Assembly: GCA_903939515.1 (NCBI GenBank)
Contig: CAJAHH010000077.1
Location: 1 to 64,000 of the forward strand
Origin: an uncultured Verrucomicrobiota bacterium
Lineage (GTDB): Bacteria; Verrucomicrobiota; Verrucomicrobiia; Limisphaerales; UBA9464
Direction: 5' to 3'
Length of the DNA: 64,000 bases
The position numbers and the translations under genes were made by a program. The notes under the pieces were generated by a model. It did no database searches. It was not told the DNA's origin and was given only the letters and a program-made list of their open reading frames with translations. Positions 19,040 through 27,074 of this stretch are shown one piece after another. Position 1 is the stretch's first letter. Each line of letters begins with the position of its first letter.

Positions 19040-19663
19040 ATGAGCACTGTCTTGAACGATCAGGTTCTCGTCCTCAACCGGCTCTGGCAGGCGGTCAACG
19101 TCTGTTCAGTCCGTCGGGCGCTCACGCTTCTCTTTGAAGGCAACGCCCAGGTGGTGTTCGGTGATGGTGAGGGCGACTACCGGACGCTGAATTTCCAGCA
19201 GTGGCGCGATCTTTCTGCGGCCGATCCCGAAGCCGACGGCACGGTCAGCACGATCTCCTTCCGCATCCGTGTGCCTAGGGTCATTCTGCTCATGAGCTTC
19301 GACCGCTTCCCAAAGAAGGAGGTCAAGTTTACACGGCACAACCTCTTCGAGCGGGATCGGAACACCTGCCAGTACTGCGGCCGAGTCTTTGAGCGGCACG
19401 ACCTCAACTTGGACCACGTGATCCCACGGGATCGAGGAGGGCCGACGACGTGGGAAAACATCGTCTGCTCCTGTATCCCCTGCAACACGCGCAAGGCCAA
19501 CCGAACTCCGGCCGAGGCCCGCATGGGTTTGGTGCGTAAGCCCAAGCGACCCAAGTGGAGACCCTTCGTGCAGGTGAGCTTTGGTGCAACCATGCCCGAC
19601 AGTTGGCGGCATTTCCTGGATGTCGCTTATTGGAATGTCGAACTGGGTTCCGAAGTCGGCTAA
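19040..19663 (+). CDS. HNH endonuclease family protein
   Basis: A 207-residue protein with a central HNH domain. The zinc-binding cysteines are in NTCQYCGRVF and VCSCIPCNTRKANRTP; the catalytic-type motif is DLNLDHVIPRDRGG and ENIVCSCIPCNTRKA (D-H ... N ... C-x2-C). The N-terminus VLNDQVLVLNRLWQAVNVC resembles the widespread single-gene HNH family (McrA-like group) that is common in Verrucomicrobiota, Planctomycetota and cyanobacteria. That family's cellular job is not settled; restriction or DNA repair are both possible. Its stop codon is 3 bp before a tandem repeat block. Confidence 0.85.
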   Translation: MSTVLNDQVLVLNRLWQAVNVCSVRRALTLLFEGNAQVVFGDGEGDYRTLNFQQWRDLSAADPEADGTVSTISFRIRVPRVILLMSFDRFPKKEVKFTRHNLFERDRNTCQYCGRVFERHDLNLDHVIPRDRGGPTTWENIVCSCIPCNTRKANRTPAEARMGLVRKPKRPKWRPFVQVSFGATMPDSWRHFLDVAYWNVELGSEVG

Positions 19664-19666
19664 GCC

Positions 19667-19955
19667 GGACCGCTCGGAGACCGGTCCCTACCTCGGAGGC
19701 CTTCGGGCTACATCACTGGGTCCTTCCGCCAACTCAGCCTCACCTGAGCACCTCCGAGGTAAGGCGATTTCTCCGAAAGAGCCAGGCCGGCAGAGACGGA
19801 ACGCTCGGAGATCCGTCCCTACCTCGGAGGCCTTCGGGCTACATCCCTGGGTCCTTCCGCCAACTCAGCCTCACCTGAGCACCTCCGAGGTAAGGCGATT
19901 TCTCCGAAAGCGCCAGGTCGGCAGAGGCGGACCGCTCAGAGATCGGTCCTTACCT
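19667..19955. repeat. tandem repeat, 131-bp unit, two full copies plus a partial third
   Basis: Units start at 19667, 19798 and 19929, so the period is exactly 131 bp; the third unit breaks off after about 25 bp. The two full units are nearly identical. Each contains inverted arms TACCTCGGAGG (19689-19699 in unit 1) and CCTCCGAGGTA (19751-19761), which could form a long-loop hairpin. A related 164-bp repeat is found at 23.7-24.0 kb. Open frames read through the repeats in several phases, but none looks like a protein. Confidence 0.85.
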
Positions 19956-20026
19956 GGGGAGCGTATTCGGACAGCCTTCGGAGGCGTACCACTGCCTTAA
20001 TCGAAACGCTTCCAGTGGATCTCGGT

Positions 20027-20548
20027 TCAGCGCCGCCACAAGGCCATCAGCGTGAACAACGCCACGGCAGCGGCATAAGCCGTAATACCCATGCCCACGG
20101 CCTGGGCCACCCCGTTGGATTCGGCAAAGACCAACAGCGCCAGCCCCGGCATGAGCGTGAGCAACGATTCGGCCAGGAAACACAGAGCGGGCAATGGCCT
20201 CGACGTCTGGTCGAGCCGCTCGGACATCCAGAGCCGATACTGCCATTCCCCCATCGACCTCATGATCCAGGCGTTCTGAAAATTTCGAGCCGCGACCAAG
20301 GCGCTCGTGGTGGCCACGGCGATCGCCAAACTCGGAAAACACCCAATCCCCAAGGAAGCCAGCGCATTAATAGGGATACCCCAGCGCCAGCCCAGACGCC
20401 GAGCCAAGGGGTTGCCCTCTAGCGCCAAATTGGGCGTGGCGATGTAGGTGGAGATCAAATCTGCCGACCGGCCCGCTAGCGCTAGGCCAGCAAATAGCCA
20501 CCAGGGCCCTGAGCCCGGCACAACGAACTCGGCGACGGTCAGAGTCAC
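20027..20548 (-). CDS. integral membrane protein, unknown
   Basis: A 173-residue protein with about four hydrophobic segments: [55 protein letters not shown] and [18 protein letters not shown] conserved-looking loop after the first helix has [20 protein letters not shown], the D-x3-T-x8-E-x-NP pattern of DUF5658-like small membrane proteins. Its ATG overlaps the stop of hisI by 4 bp, so it is translationally coupled to histidine biosynthesis, perhaps only by chance of genome compaction. I do not know its function. Confidence 0.65.
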   Translation of the reverse strand: MTLTVAEFVVPGSGPWWLFAGLALAGRSADLISTYIATPNLALEGNPLARRLGWRWGIPINALASLGIGCFPSLAIAVATTSALVAARNFQNAWIMRSMGEWQYRLWMSERLDQTSRPLPALCFLAESLLTLMPGLALLVFAESNGVAQAVGMGITAYAAAVALFTLMALWRR

Positions 20549-20934
20549 TGCTTGCCGTAGATGGCATCCGGGGTCTGGAGCTGCGCTTCAGTCACCGTCC
20601 AAGTGGTCGCGCCGCCCTCGATGCTCCGGAAGAAGCAGGATTGGTAGCCCTCATGACAGGCTGCACCAGTCTGCTCCACTTGGATCAACAAGGTGTCGCC
20701 ATCACAGTCGAAGGCGATGTCCTTGACCACCTGGACATGCCCGCTGGACTCGCCCTTCATCCAAAACTTCTGACGCGACCGGCTCCAAAAAAAGGTCCGA
20801 CCCGTCTCGATCGTCTTCTCAAGAGAGGCCCGATTCATCCACGCCATCATCAGGACGCGACCGGTGGACTGCTCTTGGATGATGGCCGGGATTAGTCCAT
20901 CCGCGGTCCATTTAAGTCGGTCGTAAAAGCTCAT
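20545..20934 (-). CDS. hisI: phosphoribosyl-AMP cyclohydrolase
   Basis: A 129-residue zinc enzyme opening the purine ring of phosphoribosyl-AMP in histidine synthesis, here without the HisE domain. Visible motifs are [39 protein letters not shown], the metal-binding [13 protein letters not shown] and [12 protein letters not shown] with the zinc cysteines. The frame is open to 21192, but the extra residues match nothing; ATG 20934 gives the standard HisI length. It overlaps the following membrane-protein gene by 4 bp. No other his genes are in the window, so histidine genes are dispersed in this genome. Confidence 0.93.
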   Translation of the reverse strand: MSFYDRLKWTADGLIPAIIQEQSTGRVLMMAWMNRASLEKTIETGRTFFWSRSRQKFWMKGESSGHVQVVKDIAFDCDGDTLLIQVEQTGAACHEGYQSCFFRSIEGGATTWTVTEAQLQTPDAIYGKQ

Positions 20935-21030
20935 GCCGTGAGCCGAGGATGGAAAGGACCGCCCGGATTGTAAACCGGCCGAACAGTCGATTTTGGCCCG
21001 AGTCGATCCGCCAGGCCCGATCCGGTTTAG

Positions 21031-21206
21031 CCGGAACGATTCCGTTGGGAGGAAAGTGATGGCGTGGCGGATTCTTTCGCAAGACGAGGCGAGAGTGAGG
21101 CGCGGGCCGATTGAAGGCCCATCGTTAAGACCCGGATCGAGCGAACAACGAAGCTCTTGCCGAAGAAGGCGCAGCCAGCACGACCGATCCAATGGAATCG
21201 TTCCGG
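21031..21206. repeat. small inverted-repeat (MITE-like) element
   Basis: 18-bp terminal arms CCGGAACGATTCCGTTGG (21031-21048) and its inverse at 21189-21206 differ at one base and enclose about 140 bp with no gene. The left part, including GGGAGGAAAGTGATGGCGTGG and TTCTTTCGCAAGACGAGGCG, recurs at 23621-23689. The right arm reaches to 1 bp before the trpS stop codon. This looks like a non-autonomous, mobile or hairpin-forming genomic repeat. Confidence 0.75.
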
Positions 21207-21207
21207 T

Positions 21208-22188
21208 TTAATCCAGGCCGCAGGCCTGCTTAGCTCGGGCCAGGGTCTTTTGCGCCTTGGCGCGGGCCTTCACCGCCCCGGCCCTCAGAATGTCACGAAC
21301 CTCATCGGGGCGTTGTGCCAATTCTGCCCGACGCTCCCGAAAGGCCGCAAAGTGCTTCCAGTACTCCTCGAAGAGGCCTTTCTTGAGATCCCCGTAGCCC
21401 ACGCCGCCGGCCCGCAGGCGATTTTCCCAATCGGCGGCTATCTCTGGCGGGGCGACCAAGCGCAACAGTTGGATGGCGATATTCTTATCGGCATCGGGCT
21501 TGGGCTCAGCCGGAGAACGGCTGTCCATCTGGATGGACATGACCCGCTTACGCAACGCCTTCTCGTCGCCACTGAGCTCCAGAGTGTTGCCGTAGCTCTT
21601 GCTCATCTTCTGGCCATCGGTGCCCGGTACCACGGCGACCGATTCTTGGATGCGGGGCTCCGGGATGACGAAGGTGTCGCCGTAGATGTGGTTGAACTTA
21701 ATGGCGATGTCCCGGGTGACTTCGAGGTGCTGCTTCTGGTCCTTGCCCACCGGCACCACCTGCGTGTCATAAAGAAGGATGTCGGCGGCCATGAGTACCG
21801 GGTAGGCAAACAGGCCATGGTTCACCGCGCCGACGTCCCCGTCGGCAAGTTTGGCCACCTTGTCCTTGTAACTGTGGCAGCGCTCCAGCAAGCCCATGGG
21901 CGTCACTGTGCTCAGGAGCCAGGCCAACTCGGTGTGCTCGGGCGTGTCGGACTGTTTCCAAAACACGCAGCGATCGGGATTGAGCCCGGCCGCCAACCAA
22001 TCGAGAGCCACATCCAACGTGTACTGCCGACGCTTCGCGGCGTCGGTCAGCGATGTCATGGAGTGGTAGTCGGCGATGAAGTAGTAGGCCTCGCCCTGCT
22101 CCTGAAGGCCGATGGCCGGGAGCATGGCTCCGAAATAATTGCCCAGGTGCAGGGCGCCGCTCGGCTGGATGCCAGTGAGAACGCGCAT
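21208..22188 (-). CDS. trpS: tryptophanyl-tRNA synthetase
   Basis: A 326-residue class Ic synthetase that charges tRNA-Trp. The N-terminal LTGIQPSGALHLGNYFGAM holds the HIGH-type motif (HLGN), and GQKMSKSYGN holds KMSKS. SDTPEHTELAWLLSTVTPMG and HGLFAYPVLMAADILLYDT are further TrpRS hallmarks. ATG 22188 (MRVLTGIQPSG) is the usual family start; the frame is open 8 codons further. The stop codon lies at the edge of the inverted-repeat element. A tRNA-Trp gene is in the window at 32.3 kb but not linked. Confidence 0.95.
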   Translation of the reverse strand: MRVLTGIQPSGALHLGNYFGAMLPAIGLQEQGEAYYFIADYHSMTSLTDAAKRRQYTLDVALDWLAAGLNPDRCVFWKQSDTPEHTELAWLLSTVTPMGLLERCHSYKDKVAKLADGDVGAVNHGLFAYPVLMAADILLYDTQVVPVGKDQKQHLEVTRDIAIKFNHIYGDTFVIPEPRIQESVAVVPGTDGQKMSKSYGNTLELSGDEKALRKRVMSIQMDSRSPAEPKPDADKNIAIQLLRLVAPPEIAADWENRLRAGGVGYGDLKKGLFEEYWKHFAAFRERRAELAQRPDEVRDILRAGAVKARAKAQKTLARAKQACGLD

Positions 22189-22391
22189 GAGTTCTAAGGT
22201 TGCGGAAGCCACGCCTCAAAAGGCAAAAGGCAAAATGCCAGAAACACCTCGGACTCCTGTGATGCACCCGAAACTCAGCTGCGCTAACCCTCACCCGAAG
22301 AGTCTGCCGCGGGAAGGTTGCGGACTCCGGGTGGCTTCGGGCACTGTCGCCACCACGTTCCCCGTAAGGCTTGCCAACTCCGCATTATTTC

Positions 22392-22619
22392 ATGCCCGCA
22401 CCCTGGATCTATTGCACCGGAGACACGGTCCGAATCGGCGATGTCGTGAGACTGGGCCAGTGGCCGGGCGTGGTGGTGGAGCTCGTCACCGAGACTCATC
22501 CAGACTGGAACCCAGCCACGGGTGAGGGGGTGCTCTTTGAAGGGCCCGATTTTGGCCGGCTCCTCACCCAAGACCTGGGAAAGGATGTCCGATTAATCCG
22601 CCGAGCCCCAGTCATCTGA
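22392..22619 (+). CDS. small conserved-looking protein, SH3-like
   Basis: A 75-residue protein beginning MPAPWIYCTGDTVRIGDVVR. The pattern GDxVRIGDVVRLGQWPGVVVELV, then EGVLFEGPDFGRLL and KDVRLIRR resembles a scattered family of 70-100 residue all-beta proteins with a G-D-x-V-x-I-G-D-x-V start, sometimes found as immunity-like or orphan genes. I cannot assign a function. ATG 22392 is chosen because the residues before it do not fit the pattern. It is divergent from trpS and convergent with radC. Confidence 0.5.
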   Translation: MPAPWIYCTGDTVRIGDVVRLGQWPGVVVELVTETHPDWNPATGEGVLFEGPDFGRLLTQDLGKDVRLIRRAPVI

Positions 22620-22690
22620 GCCTGTTTAAGCACCGCTGAGCTTGAACGGTTTGAGAAGTAACCGGACCCCAGAACTTCGTAGAGCCGCTG

Positions 22691-23608
22691 TCAGGACGGC
22701 CGCAAATGCCCCAACTCTCGCAATGAGCTGTAGCCCTTCATCCAGTTGTCGGAGGGCCTCCCGAGAATGACGTGGTCGAGCACTTCGATACGTAACAAAA
22801 ACCCAGCCCTCAGGATCTCGCGAGTAATGCGAATGTCCGCATCGGACGGGCTGGGATCCCCGCTCGGATGGTTGTGAACCAGAACGATGGAGTGAGCGCC
22901 GGCGGCAATGGCCGGTCGGAAAATCTCCCTAGGGTGCACCAGCACCTGATCAATCAAACCCTCGGTGACCGTTTCCATGCGGATCAAGCGACATCGGGTA
23001 TTGAGCAAGAGCACCACCATCCGCTCGGCATTCCAACCCGCCGCCGTGTCCGCCAGCAGGGCTGCGATGCGCGCCGGAGTATCCAGGAGAGGGGCTGTAT
23101 TCATCGACTCCCGAGACACCCGACGACCGAGTTCTAGGGCCGCCATGAGAATGGCCGCCTTTCCGGGGCCCACGCCCCGGAAGCGAGCCAACTCGCCATG
23201 CGAGGCCCGGTTTAGGGTGGCCAAACAGCCGAAGTGACGATGCAGCGATTCGCCAATGGCCACGGCATTGGCCCCCGGCAACCCAGTCCTGAGGAGCAGC
23301 CCAATCAGTTCGCCCGTCTGCAAAATTTCTGGCCCGTTCTGGATGAGCCGCTCTCGGGGCCGCTCTGACGATGGGATATCGTTGAGACTGACAGACCGCA
23401 CTCCCGGTGATTTGGGTGGCACTGAGTGCACCGAAGAAGGACTGGTGGAGGCAGCCACCGGCGGCGGGATGAGGATGGCAGGCACTGCGAACGGACTCGG
23501 ATGATCTTGGAGCGGATTCATTCCCCACAGATTCGTTGGGTCCGGGGCATATCTTTCAAAACTTCGATCGAAAGTAGTGTCCTCGCTCACCGTCCCATCC
23601 GAAGTCAT
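22691..23608 (-). CDS. radC: RadC family JAB-domain protein
   Basis: A 305-residue protein. After an N-terminal extension of about 75 residues without clear fold, it has the RadC helical part (ERPRERLIQNGPEILQTGEL, LLLRTGLPG, FRGVGPGKAAILMAALELG) and a C-terminal JAB/MPN domain with the JAMM metal site VLVHNHPSGDPSPSDAD (HxH-x7-SxxD). The HNHPSG motif is invariant in RadC. The biological role is still debated (recombination or plasmid/phage-related metalloprotease/nuclease). The Pro/Ser-rich extension is unusual; ATG at 23521, or another internal start, is possible. Confidence 0.88.
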   Translation of the reverse strand: MTSDGTVSEDTTFDRSFERYAPDPTNLWGMNPLQDHPSPFAVPAILIPPPVAASTSPSSVHSVPPKSPGVRSVSLNDIPSSERPRERLIQNGPEILQTGELIGLLLRTGLPGANAVAIGESLHRHFGCLATLNRASHGELARFRGVGPGKAAILMAALELGRRVSRESMNTAPLLDTPARIAALLADTAAGWNAERMVVLLLNTRCRLIRMETVTEGLIDQVLVHPREIFRPAIAAGAHSIVLVHNHPSGDPSPSDADIRITREILRAGFLLRIEVLDHVILGRPSDNWMKGYSSLRELGHLRPS

Positions 23609-23620
23609 GGACCTCTCTTA

Positions 23621-24040
23621 GCTAGAACGCTTCTGTTGGGAGGAAAGTGATGGCGTGGCTAGTTCTTTCGCAAGACGAGGCGACAGCGTTGCAGGGTGGG
23701 CCCTACCTAGGAAGCCTTTGGGCGACACCCCAGAGTTCTTCCGCAAACTCAGCCTCACCCAGGCACCTCCGAGGTGGGGCGATGTCTTCGAAAGCGCCAA
23801 TGTCTGCGGGCATGGAACACCGCAGAGCAGGCCCGCCACAGCACCGGACCGCTCGGATATTGGTCCCTACCTAGGAAGCCTTTGGGCGACACCCCAGAGT
23901 TCTTCCGCAAACTCAGCCTCACCCACGCACTTCCGAGGTGGGGCGATTTCTCCGAAAGCGCCAGGTCCGCAGGCATGGAACACCGCAGAGCAGGCCCGCC
24001 GCAGCACCGGACCGCTCAGCGATCGATCCCAATCTAGGAG
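23621..24040. repeat. compound repeat: partial inverted-repeat element plus 164-bp tandem repeat
   Basis: 23621-23689 repeats the left part of the element at 21031. From 23701 a 164-bp unit follows, with a second unit at 23865 and the start of a third at about 24028. The units share a core with the 131-bp repeat at 19.7 kb: CTTCCGCAAACTCAGCCTCACC corresponds to a near-identical stretch there, as does the CTCCGAGGT arm and CGATTTCTCCGAAAGCGCCAG. The 164-bp form has an extra segment including GGCATGGAACACCGCAGAGC. The third unit's start supplies the AGGAGGG sequence that acts as the ribosome site of the next gene. Confidence 0.8.
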
Positions 24041-24046
24041 GGCCCC

Positions 24047-24472
24047 TTGACTTCGCTGGAGGTCGGTCGTTCCCTGAGCCTTATGCTCCGCAGTGGTATT
24101 CTCAATCCCCACCTGCTGTCCCTCTTGGCTCGGGTCCGGCACACCAACCGCCTGGTCATCGCCGACTCCATGTTCCCGGCTTGGCCCGGGATCGAGACGG
24201 TGGACTTGTCGTTGGTGTACGGTATCCCAACCGTGCCGCAAGTGGTCGAAGCCATCGTCGCAAGCTGGAAAGCAGGCCCCATTTGGATGGCCTCGGAATT
24301 CCACGACCACAACGACCCCGTAGTACGCGCCGAGTTCCAGTCGGCCTTCGGTGACACCCCCGTGATTTGGGAACCCCACCTCGCCCTCAAGGCCCGCGTG
24401 CCCGGTGCCGTCGGTTTGATCCGCACGGGCGAACGGCGCATCTACACCAACGTGGTGCTCGAATCGACCTAG
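24047..24472 (+). CDS. RbsD/FucU-family sugar pyranase/mutarotase
   Basis: A 141-residue member of the RbsD/FucU fold, which interconverts anomeric or ring forms of ribose, fucose or similar sugars. Visible family segments are SGILNPHLLSLLARVRHTN, LVIADSMFPAWPGIETVDL (H-x5-D of the active site), SLVYGIPTVPQVVEAI and the C-terminal IRTGERRIYTNVVLES, equivalent to the xTGExxPYxNxIL end. The start is TTG 24047, supported by a strong AGGAGGG 4-5 bp upstream; ATG 24083 lacks such a site and would lose the family N-terminus. No sugar kinase or transporter is adjacent. Confidence 0.8.
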   Translation: MTSLEVGRSLSLMLRSGILNPHLLSLLARVRHTNRLVIADSMFPAWPGIETVDLSLVYGIPTVPQVVEAIVASWKAGPIWMASEFHDHNDPVVRAEFQSAFGDTPVIWEPHLALKARVPGAVGLIRTGERRIYTNVVLEST

Positions 24473-24474
24473 AC

Positions 24475-25605
24475 CTAGGCCGCTTTCACACCCATTTCAC
24501 GCAGGGTCTCAGCGATGGCGTTGACCACGGCGCGCATGTCCTTTTCGAAGAGGCGGCCGATGTTGCCGATGCGGAAGGTGTCGGCTTGGCTGATCTTGCC
24601 CGGATACAGCAAAAAACCCTTCTCGGCCACGAGCCGGTAGAACTCGGTCCAAACGAAGGCCGAATCCTTCGGGTACACAAAACTCGTGATGATGTGGCTT
24701 TGCACCGCCGGCGGCAGGTACGACTTCAGGCCGATACCTTGCATGGCCGCAATGAGGGCAGCGTTGTTGGCCTGATATCGCGCGGCACGGGCGGCGATGC
24801 CGCCTTCGAGTTCCAGCTCCTTCAGCGCCTGAGCGAAAGCCAGAATGCTGTGGGTGGGCGGCGTGTAGCGGAATTGGCCGTTCTTCTCGAAGCCCTTCAA
24901 CTGGTCCAAGAGGTTCAGGCTCAGGCTGCGCGCCCAACCCTCGGTGGCCAAGAGCACCGCACGGCGGCAGAGCACGAAGCTGAAGCCCGGCACGCTCTCC
25001 ACGCACTTATTGGCCGACGAAATGATGAAGTCGATGCCCGCGGCCTCCAAGTCGATGGGGTAGCCGCCGAAGCTGCTCATGGCATCCACGATATACACCT
25101 TGCCATGGCGCTTGGCCACCGGGCCCAACGTTTCGATGGGGTTGAGTACGCCCGTGGTGGTCTCGCAGTGGACCGCCGCCACATGAGTGATGGCCGGATC
25201 GGAGGCCAACAGCGCGTCCAACGCCTCCGGGGTCGGCGGGGTATCCTCGGCCGTGCGCAGCACCGTGTGGGCAATCCGGGCCTGCTGGAGCATGAGGAGG
25301 ATGCGCTCGCCATAGGCGCCGTTGGACAGCACGGCCACTTTGCCTTCGGGCGGGATGGCGCTCTGGAACACCGCTTCCACGCCAAAGGTGCCACTGCCCT
25401 GCATCAAAATAGCCTCCCAACCGGTTTCCCGCGAAACCCCGCCAAGTCCGAGAAGGGCCTGCCGCACCTCGGCTACCAAGTTGTTGAACTCCCAGTGCCA
25501 AGAACCGGCGTCGTGGAGCATGGCCTGCTTGACCGCGAGCGAAGTCGTCAGCGGTCCAGGAGTGAACAGCAAGGCGTCTTGGGAAGTGGGTAATTTCGGC
25601 GTCAT
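24475..25605 (-). CDS. phnW: 2-aminoethylphosphonate-pyruvate transaminase-like enzyme
   Basis: A 376-residue class V PLP aminotransferase. It aligns by eye along its whole length with PhnW, which converts 2-aminoethylphosphonate and pyruvate to phosphonoacetaldehyde and alanine: LLFTPGPLTTSLAVKQAML, ILMQGSGTFGVEAVFQSA, VHCETTTGVLNPIE, IVDAMSSFGGYP, the PLP lysine in SSANKCVESVPGFSFV, and the C-terminal LLYPGKISQADTFRIGNIGR. ATG 25605 gives the usual length; the frame is open 24 codons more. No phosphonoacetaldehyde hydrolase (phnX), phnA or phnY is nearby, so it may act with distant partners or on another amine. It converges with the RbsD/FucU gene, 2 bp apart. Confidence 0.85.
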   Translation of the reverse strand: MTPKLPTSQDALLFTPGPLTTSLAVKQAMLHDAGSWHWEFNNLVAEVRQALLGLGGVSRETGWEAILMQGSGTFGVEAVFQSAIPPEGKVAVLSNGAYGERILLMLQQARIAHTVLRTAEDTPPTPEALDALLASDPAITHVAAVHCETTTGVLNPIETLGPVAKRHGKVYIVDAMSSFGGYPIDLEAAGIDFIISSANKCVESVPGFSFVLCRRAVLLATEGWARSLSLNLLDQLKGFEKNGQFRYTPPTHSILAFAQALKELELEGGIAARAARYQANNAALIAAMQGIGLKSYLPPAVQSHIITSFVYPKDSAFVWTEFYRLVAEKGFLLYPGKISQADTFRIGNIGRLFEKDMRAVVNAIAETLREMGVKAA

Positions 25606-25849
25606 GGTGATCGAGTGGCGCTTTGGGGATTCTCCCGCGGCGGGTCGAGATTTTACAAATGCGGGGCGTTTAATCAATTCCCACGCGCTCCTCGATGGGC
25701 ACCGGAGTCGATCGAATCAAGGGGGCCTCGGCACCCTCGGCTGTTGAGTCCTGGCGCAGTCCTCGATTGAAAGCCAGCGGAGAGGTTCCTAGCCTGTCCA
25801 CACAGAGATACCCAGAGCCAGCCCTCGATCCCTCGATCACGACCTCACC

Positions 25850-27031
25850 ATGAACCCCGCCCAACCCCGCCGCGCCTTCCTCGCCACTGTTGCCGCCGCT
25901 ACCGCCGCCACGGTCTTGCCGTGGACCGGTTGTAAACCCTCAGAGGGCGGCGCTGCCGGAGCCGCTGGAGCCGACACCATTAAGGTGGGCGAGTTCTGCT
26001 CCCTCACCGGCACGGAGGCCACCTTTGGTGTGTCTTCCCATGAAGGCACAGTCTTGGCCATCGAAGAGATCAACAAGGCCGGCGGCGTGCTCGGCAAGCA
26101 GTTGCAATTGCTGCACGAAGACAACCGCTCCACGGCCGGCGAGTCGGTGACCATCGTCAAAAAATTCATTAGCCGCGACAAGGTCGTGGCGGTGCTGGGC
26201 GAGGTGGCCTCGGGGCGCTCACTCGAGGCCGGTCCGGTGTGCCAGGCAGCGGGCATTCCCATGATCTCGCCTTCGTCCACCAATCCCAAGGTCACTGAGG
26301 TGGGCGACTGCGTCTTCCGGGTGTGCTTCACCGATCCCTTCCAGGGCCGGCTCATCGCGGAGTTCGCCCGCAAGTCGCTCAAGCTCTCCCGGGTGGCGGT
26401 GTTCTCGGACGTGTCTTCGGCTTATGGCGATGGGCTGCGCCAGTATTTTAGCGACGCCTTCACGGCAGCCGGCGGCCAAATCGTGGTGCAGCAAAAGTAC
26501 TCCTCGAAGGACAAGGATTTCAAAGCACAGCTCACAGCCATCAAGGGGACTAATCCCGAGGGCATTTGTGTGCCGGGCTACTACAACGAGGTCGGACTCA
26601 TCATAAAGCAGGCCCGCGAGCTGGGCATCACCGTGCCGATGTTCGGCGGTGACGGCTGGGAGGCCCCGGAGCTTATCCAAATCGCCGGCGGCGAGGCGCT
26701 CAAGAACACTTACTACTCCACACACTTTTCACCCATCCAAGACACCCCAGAAGCCAAGCTTTTTGTGGCCGCCTACAAGGCGCGCTATCAAGGCAAGACG
26801 CCCGATGCGATGGCGGCCCTCGGCTACGACTCCGCCAAGGTTCTGGCCGACGCCATCCGGCGCGCCGGCTCAGCCGAACCGGCCAAGATCAAGGCAGCGT
26901 TGGTCACCACAGACTTGGTCGCCGCCAGCGGCCGCACCCGCATGGATGCACAACGCAACGCTCCGAAGGCGGCGGTGATCATCACGGTTGAGAACGGTCA
27001 GTTCAAATTCGTGCAAACCGTCGAGCCTTGA
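25850..27031 (+). CDS. branched-chain amino acid-type ABC substrate-binding lipoprotein
   Basis: A 393-residue periplasmic binding protein of the LivJ/LivK (Peripla_BP_6) group. The N-terminus has an RR-containing signal (QPRRAFLATVAAATAATVLP) ending in a lipobox-like PWTGC, so it is likely an exported lipoprotein. The mature part starts IKVGEFCSLTGTEATFG, then VLAIEEINKAGGVLGKQLQL, VVAVLGEVASGRS and IPMISPSSTNPKVTE, all standard for the family. Ligands are usually leucine-type or other amino acids, amides or urea. No permease or ATPase genes adjoin; downstream the next gene is convergent. So the transporter genes must be elsewhere, or this is an orphan sensor-type binding protein. Confidence 0.88.
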   Translation: MNPAQPRRAFLATVAAATAATVLPWTGCKPSEGGAAGAAGADTIKVGEFCSLTGTEATFGVSSHEGTVLAIEEINKAGGVLGKQLQLLHEDNRSTAGESVTIVKKFISRDKVVAVLGEVASGRSLEAGPVCQAAGIPMISPSSTNPKVTEVGDCVFRVCFTDPFQGRLIAEFARKSLKLSRVAVFSDVSSAYGDGLRQYFSDAFTAAGGQIVVQQKYSSKDKDFKAQLTAIKGTNPEGICVPGYYNEVGLIIKQARELGITVPMFGGDGWEAPELIQIAGGEALKNTYYSTHFSPIQDTPEAKLFVAAYKARYQGKTPDAMAALGYDSAKVLADAIRRAGSAEPAKIKAALVTTDLVAASGRTRMDAQRNAPKAAVIITVENGQFKFVQTVEP

Positions 27032-27074
27032 TCGCCGGCTTGAATTTTCAGCGGGTGGGAATCCGGGGCGGTCA

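Noticed and set aside
23420-23440. TGGCACTGAGTGCACC as a second sigma-54 box
   Set aside because: The GG-GC spacing is two bases short and it lies inside radC on the opposite strand.
19667-24040. Tandem repeats as a CRISPR array
   Set aside because: Units of 131 and 164 bp are direct repeats with no variable spacers and no cas genes.
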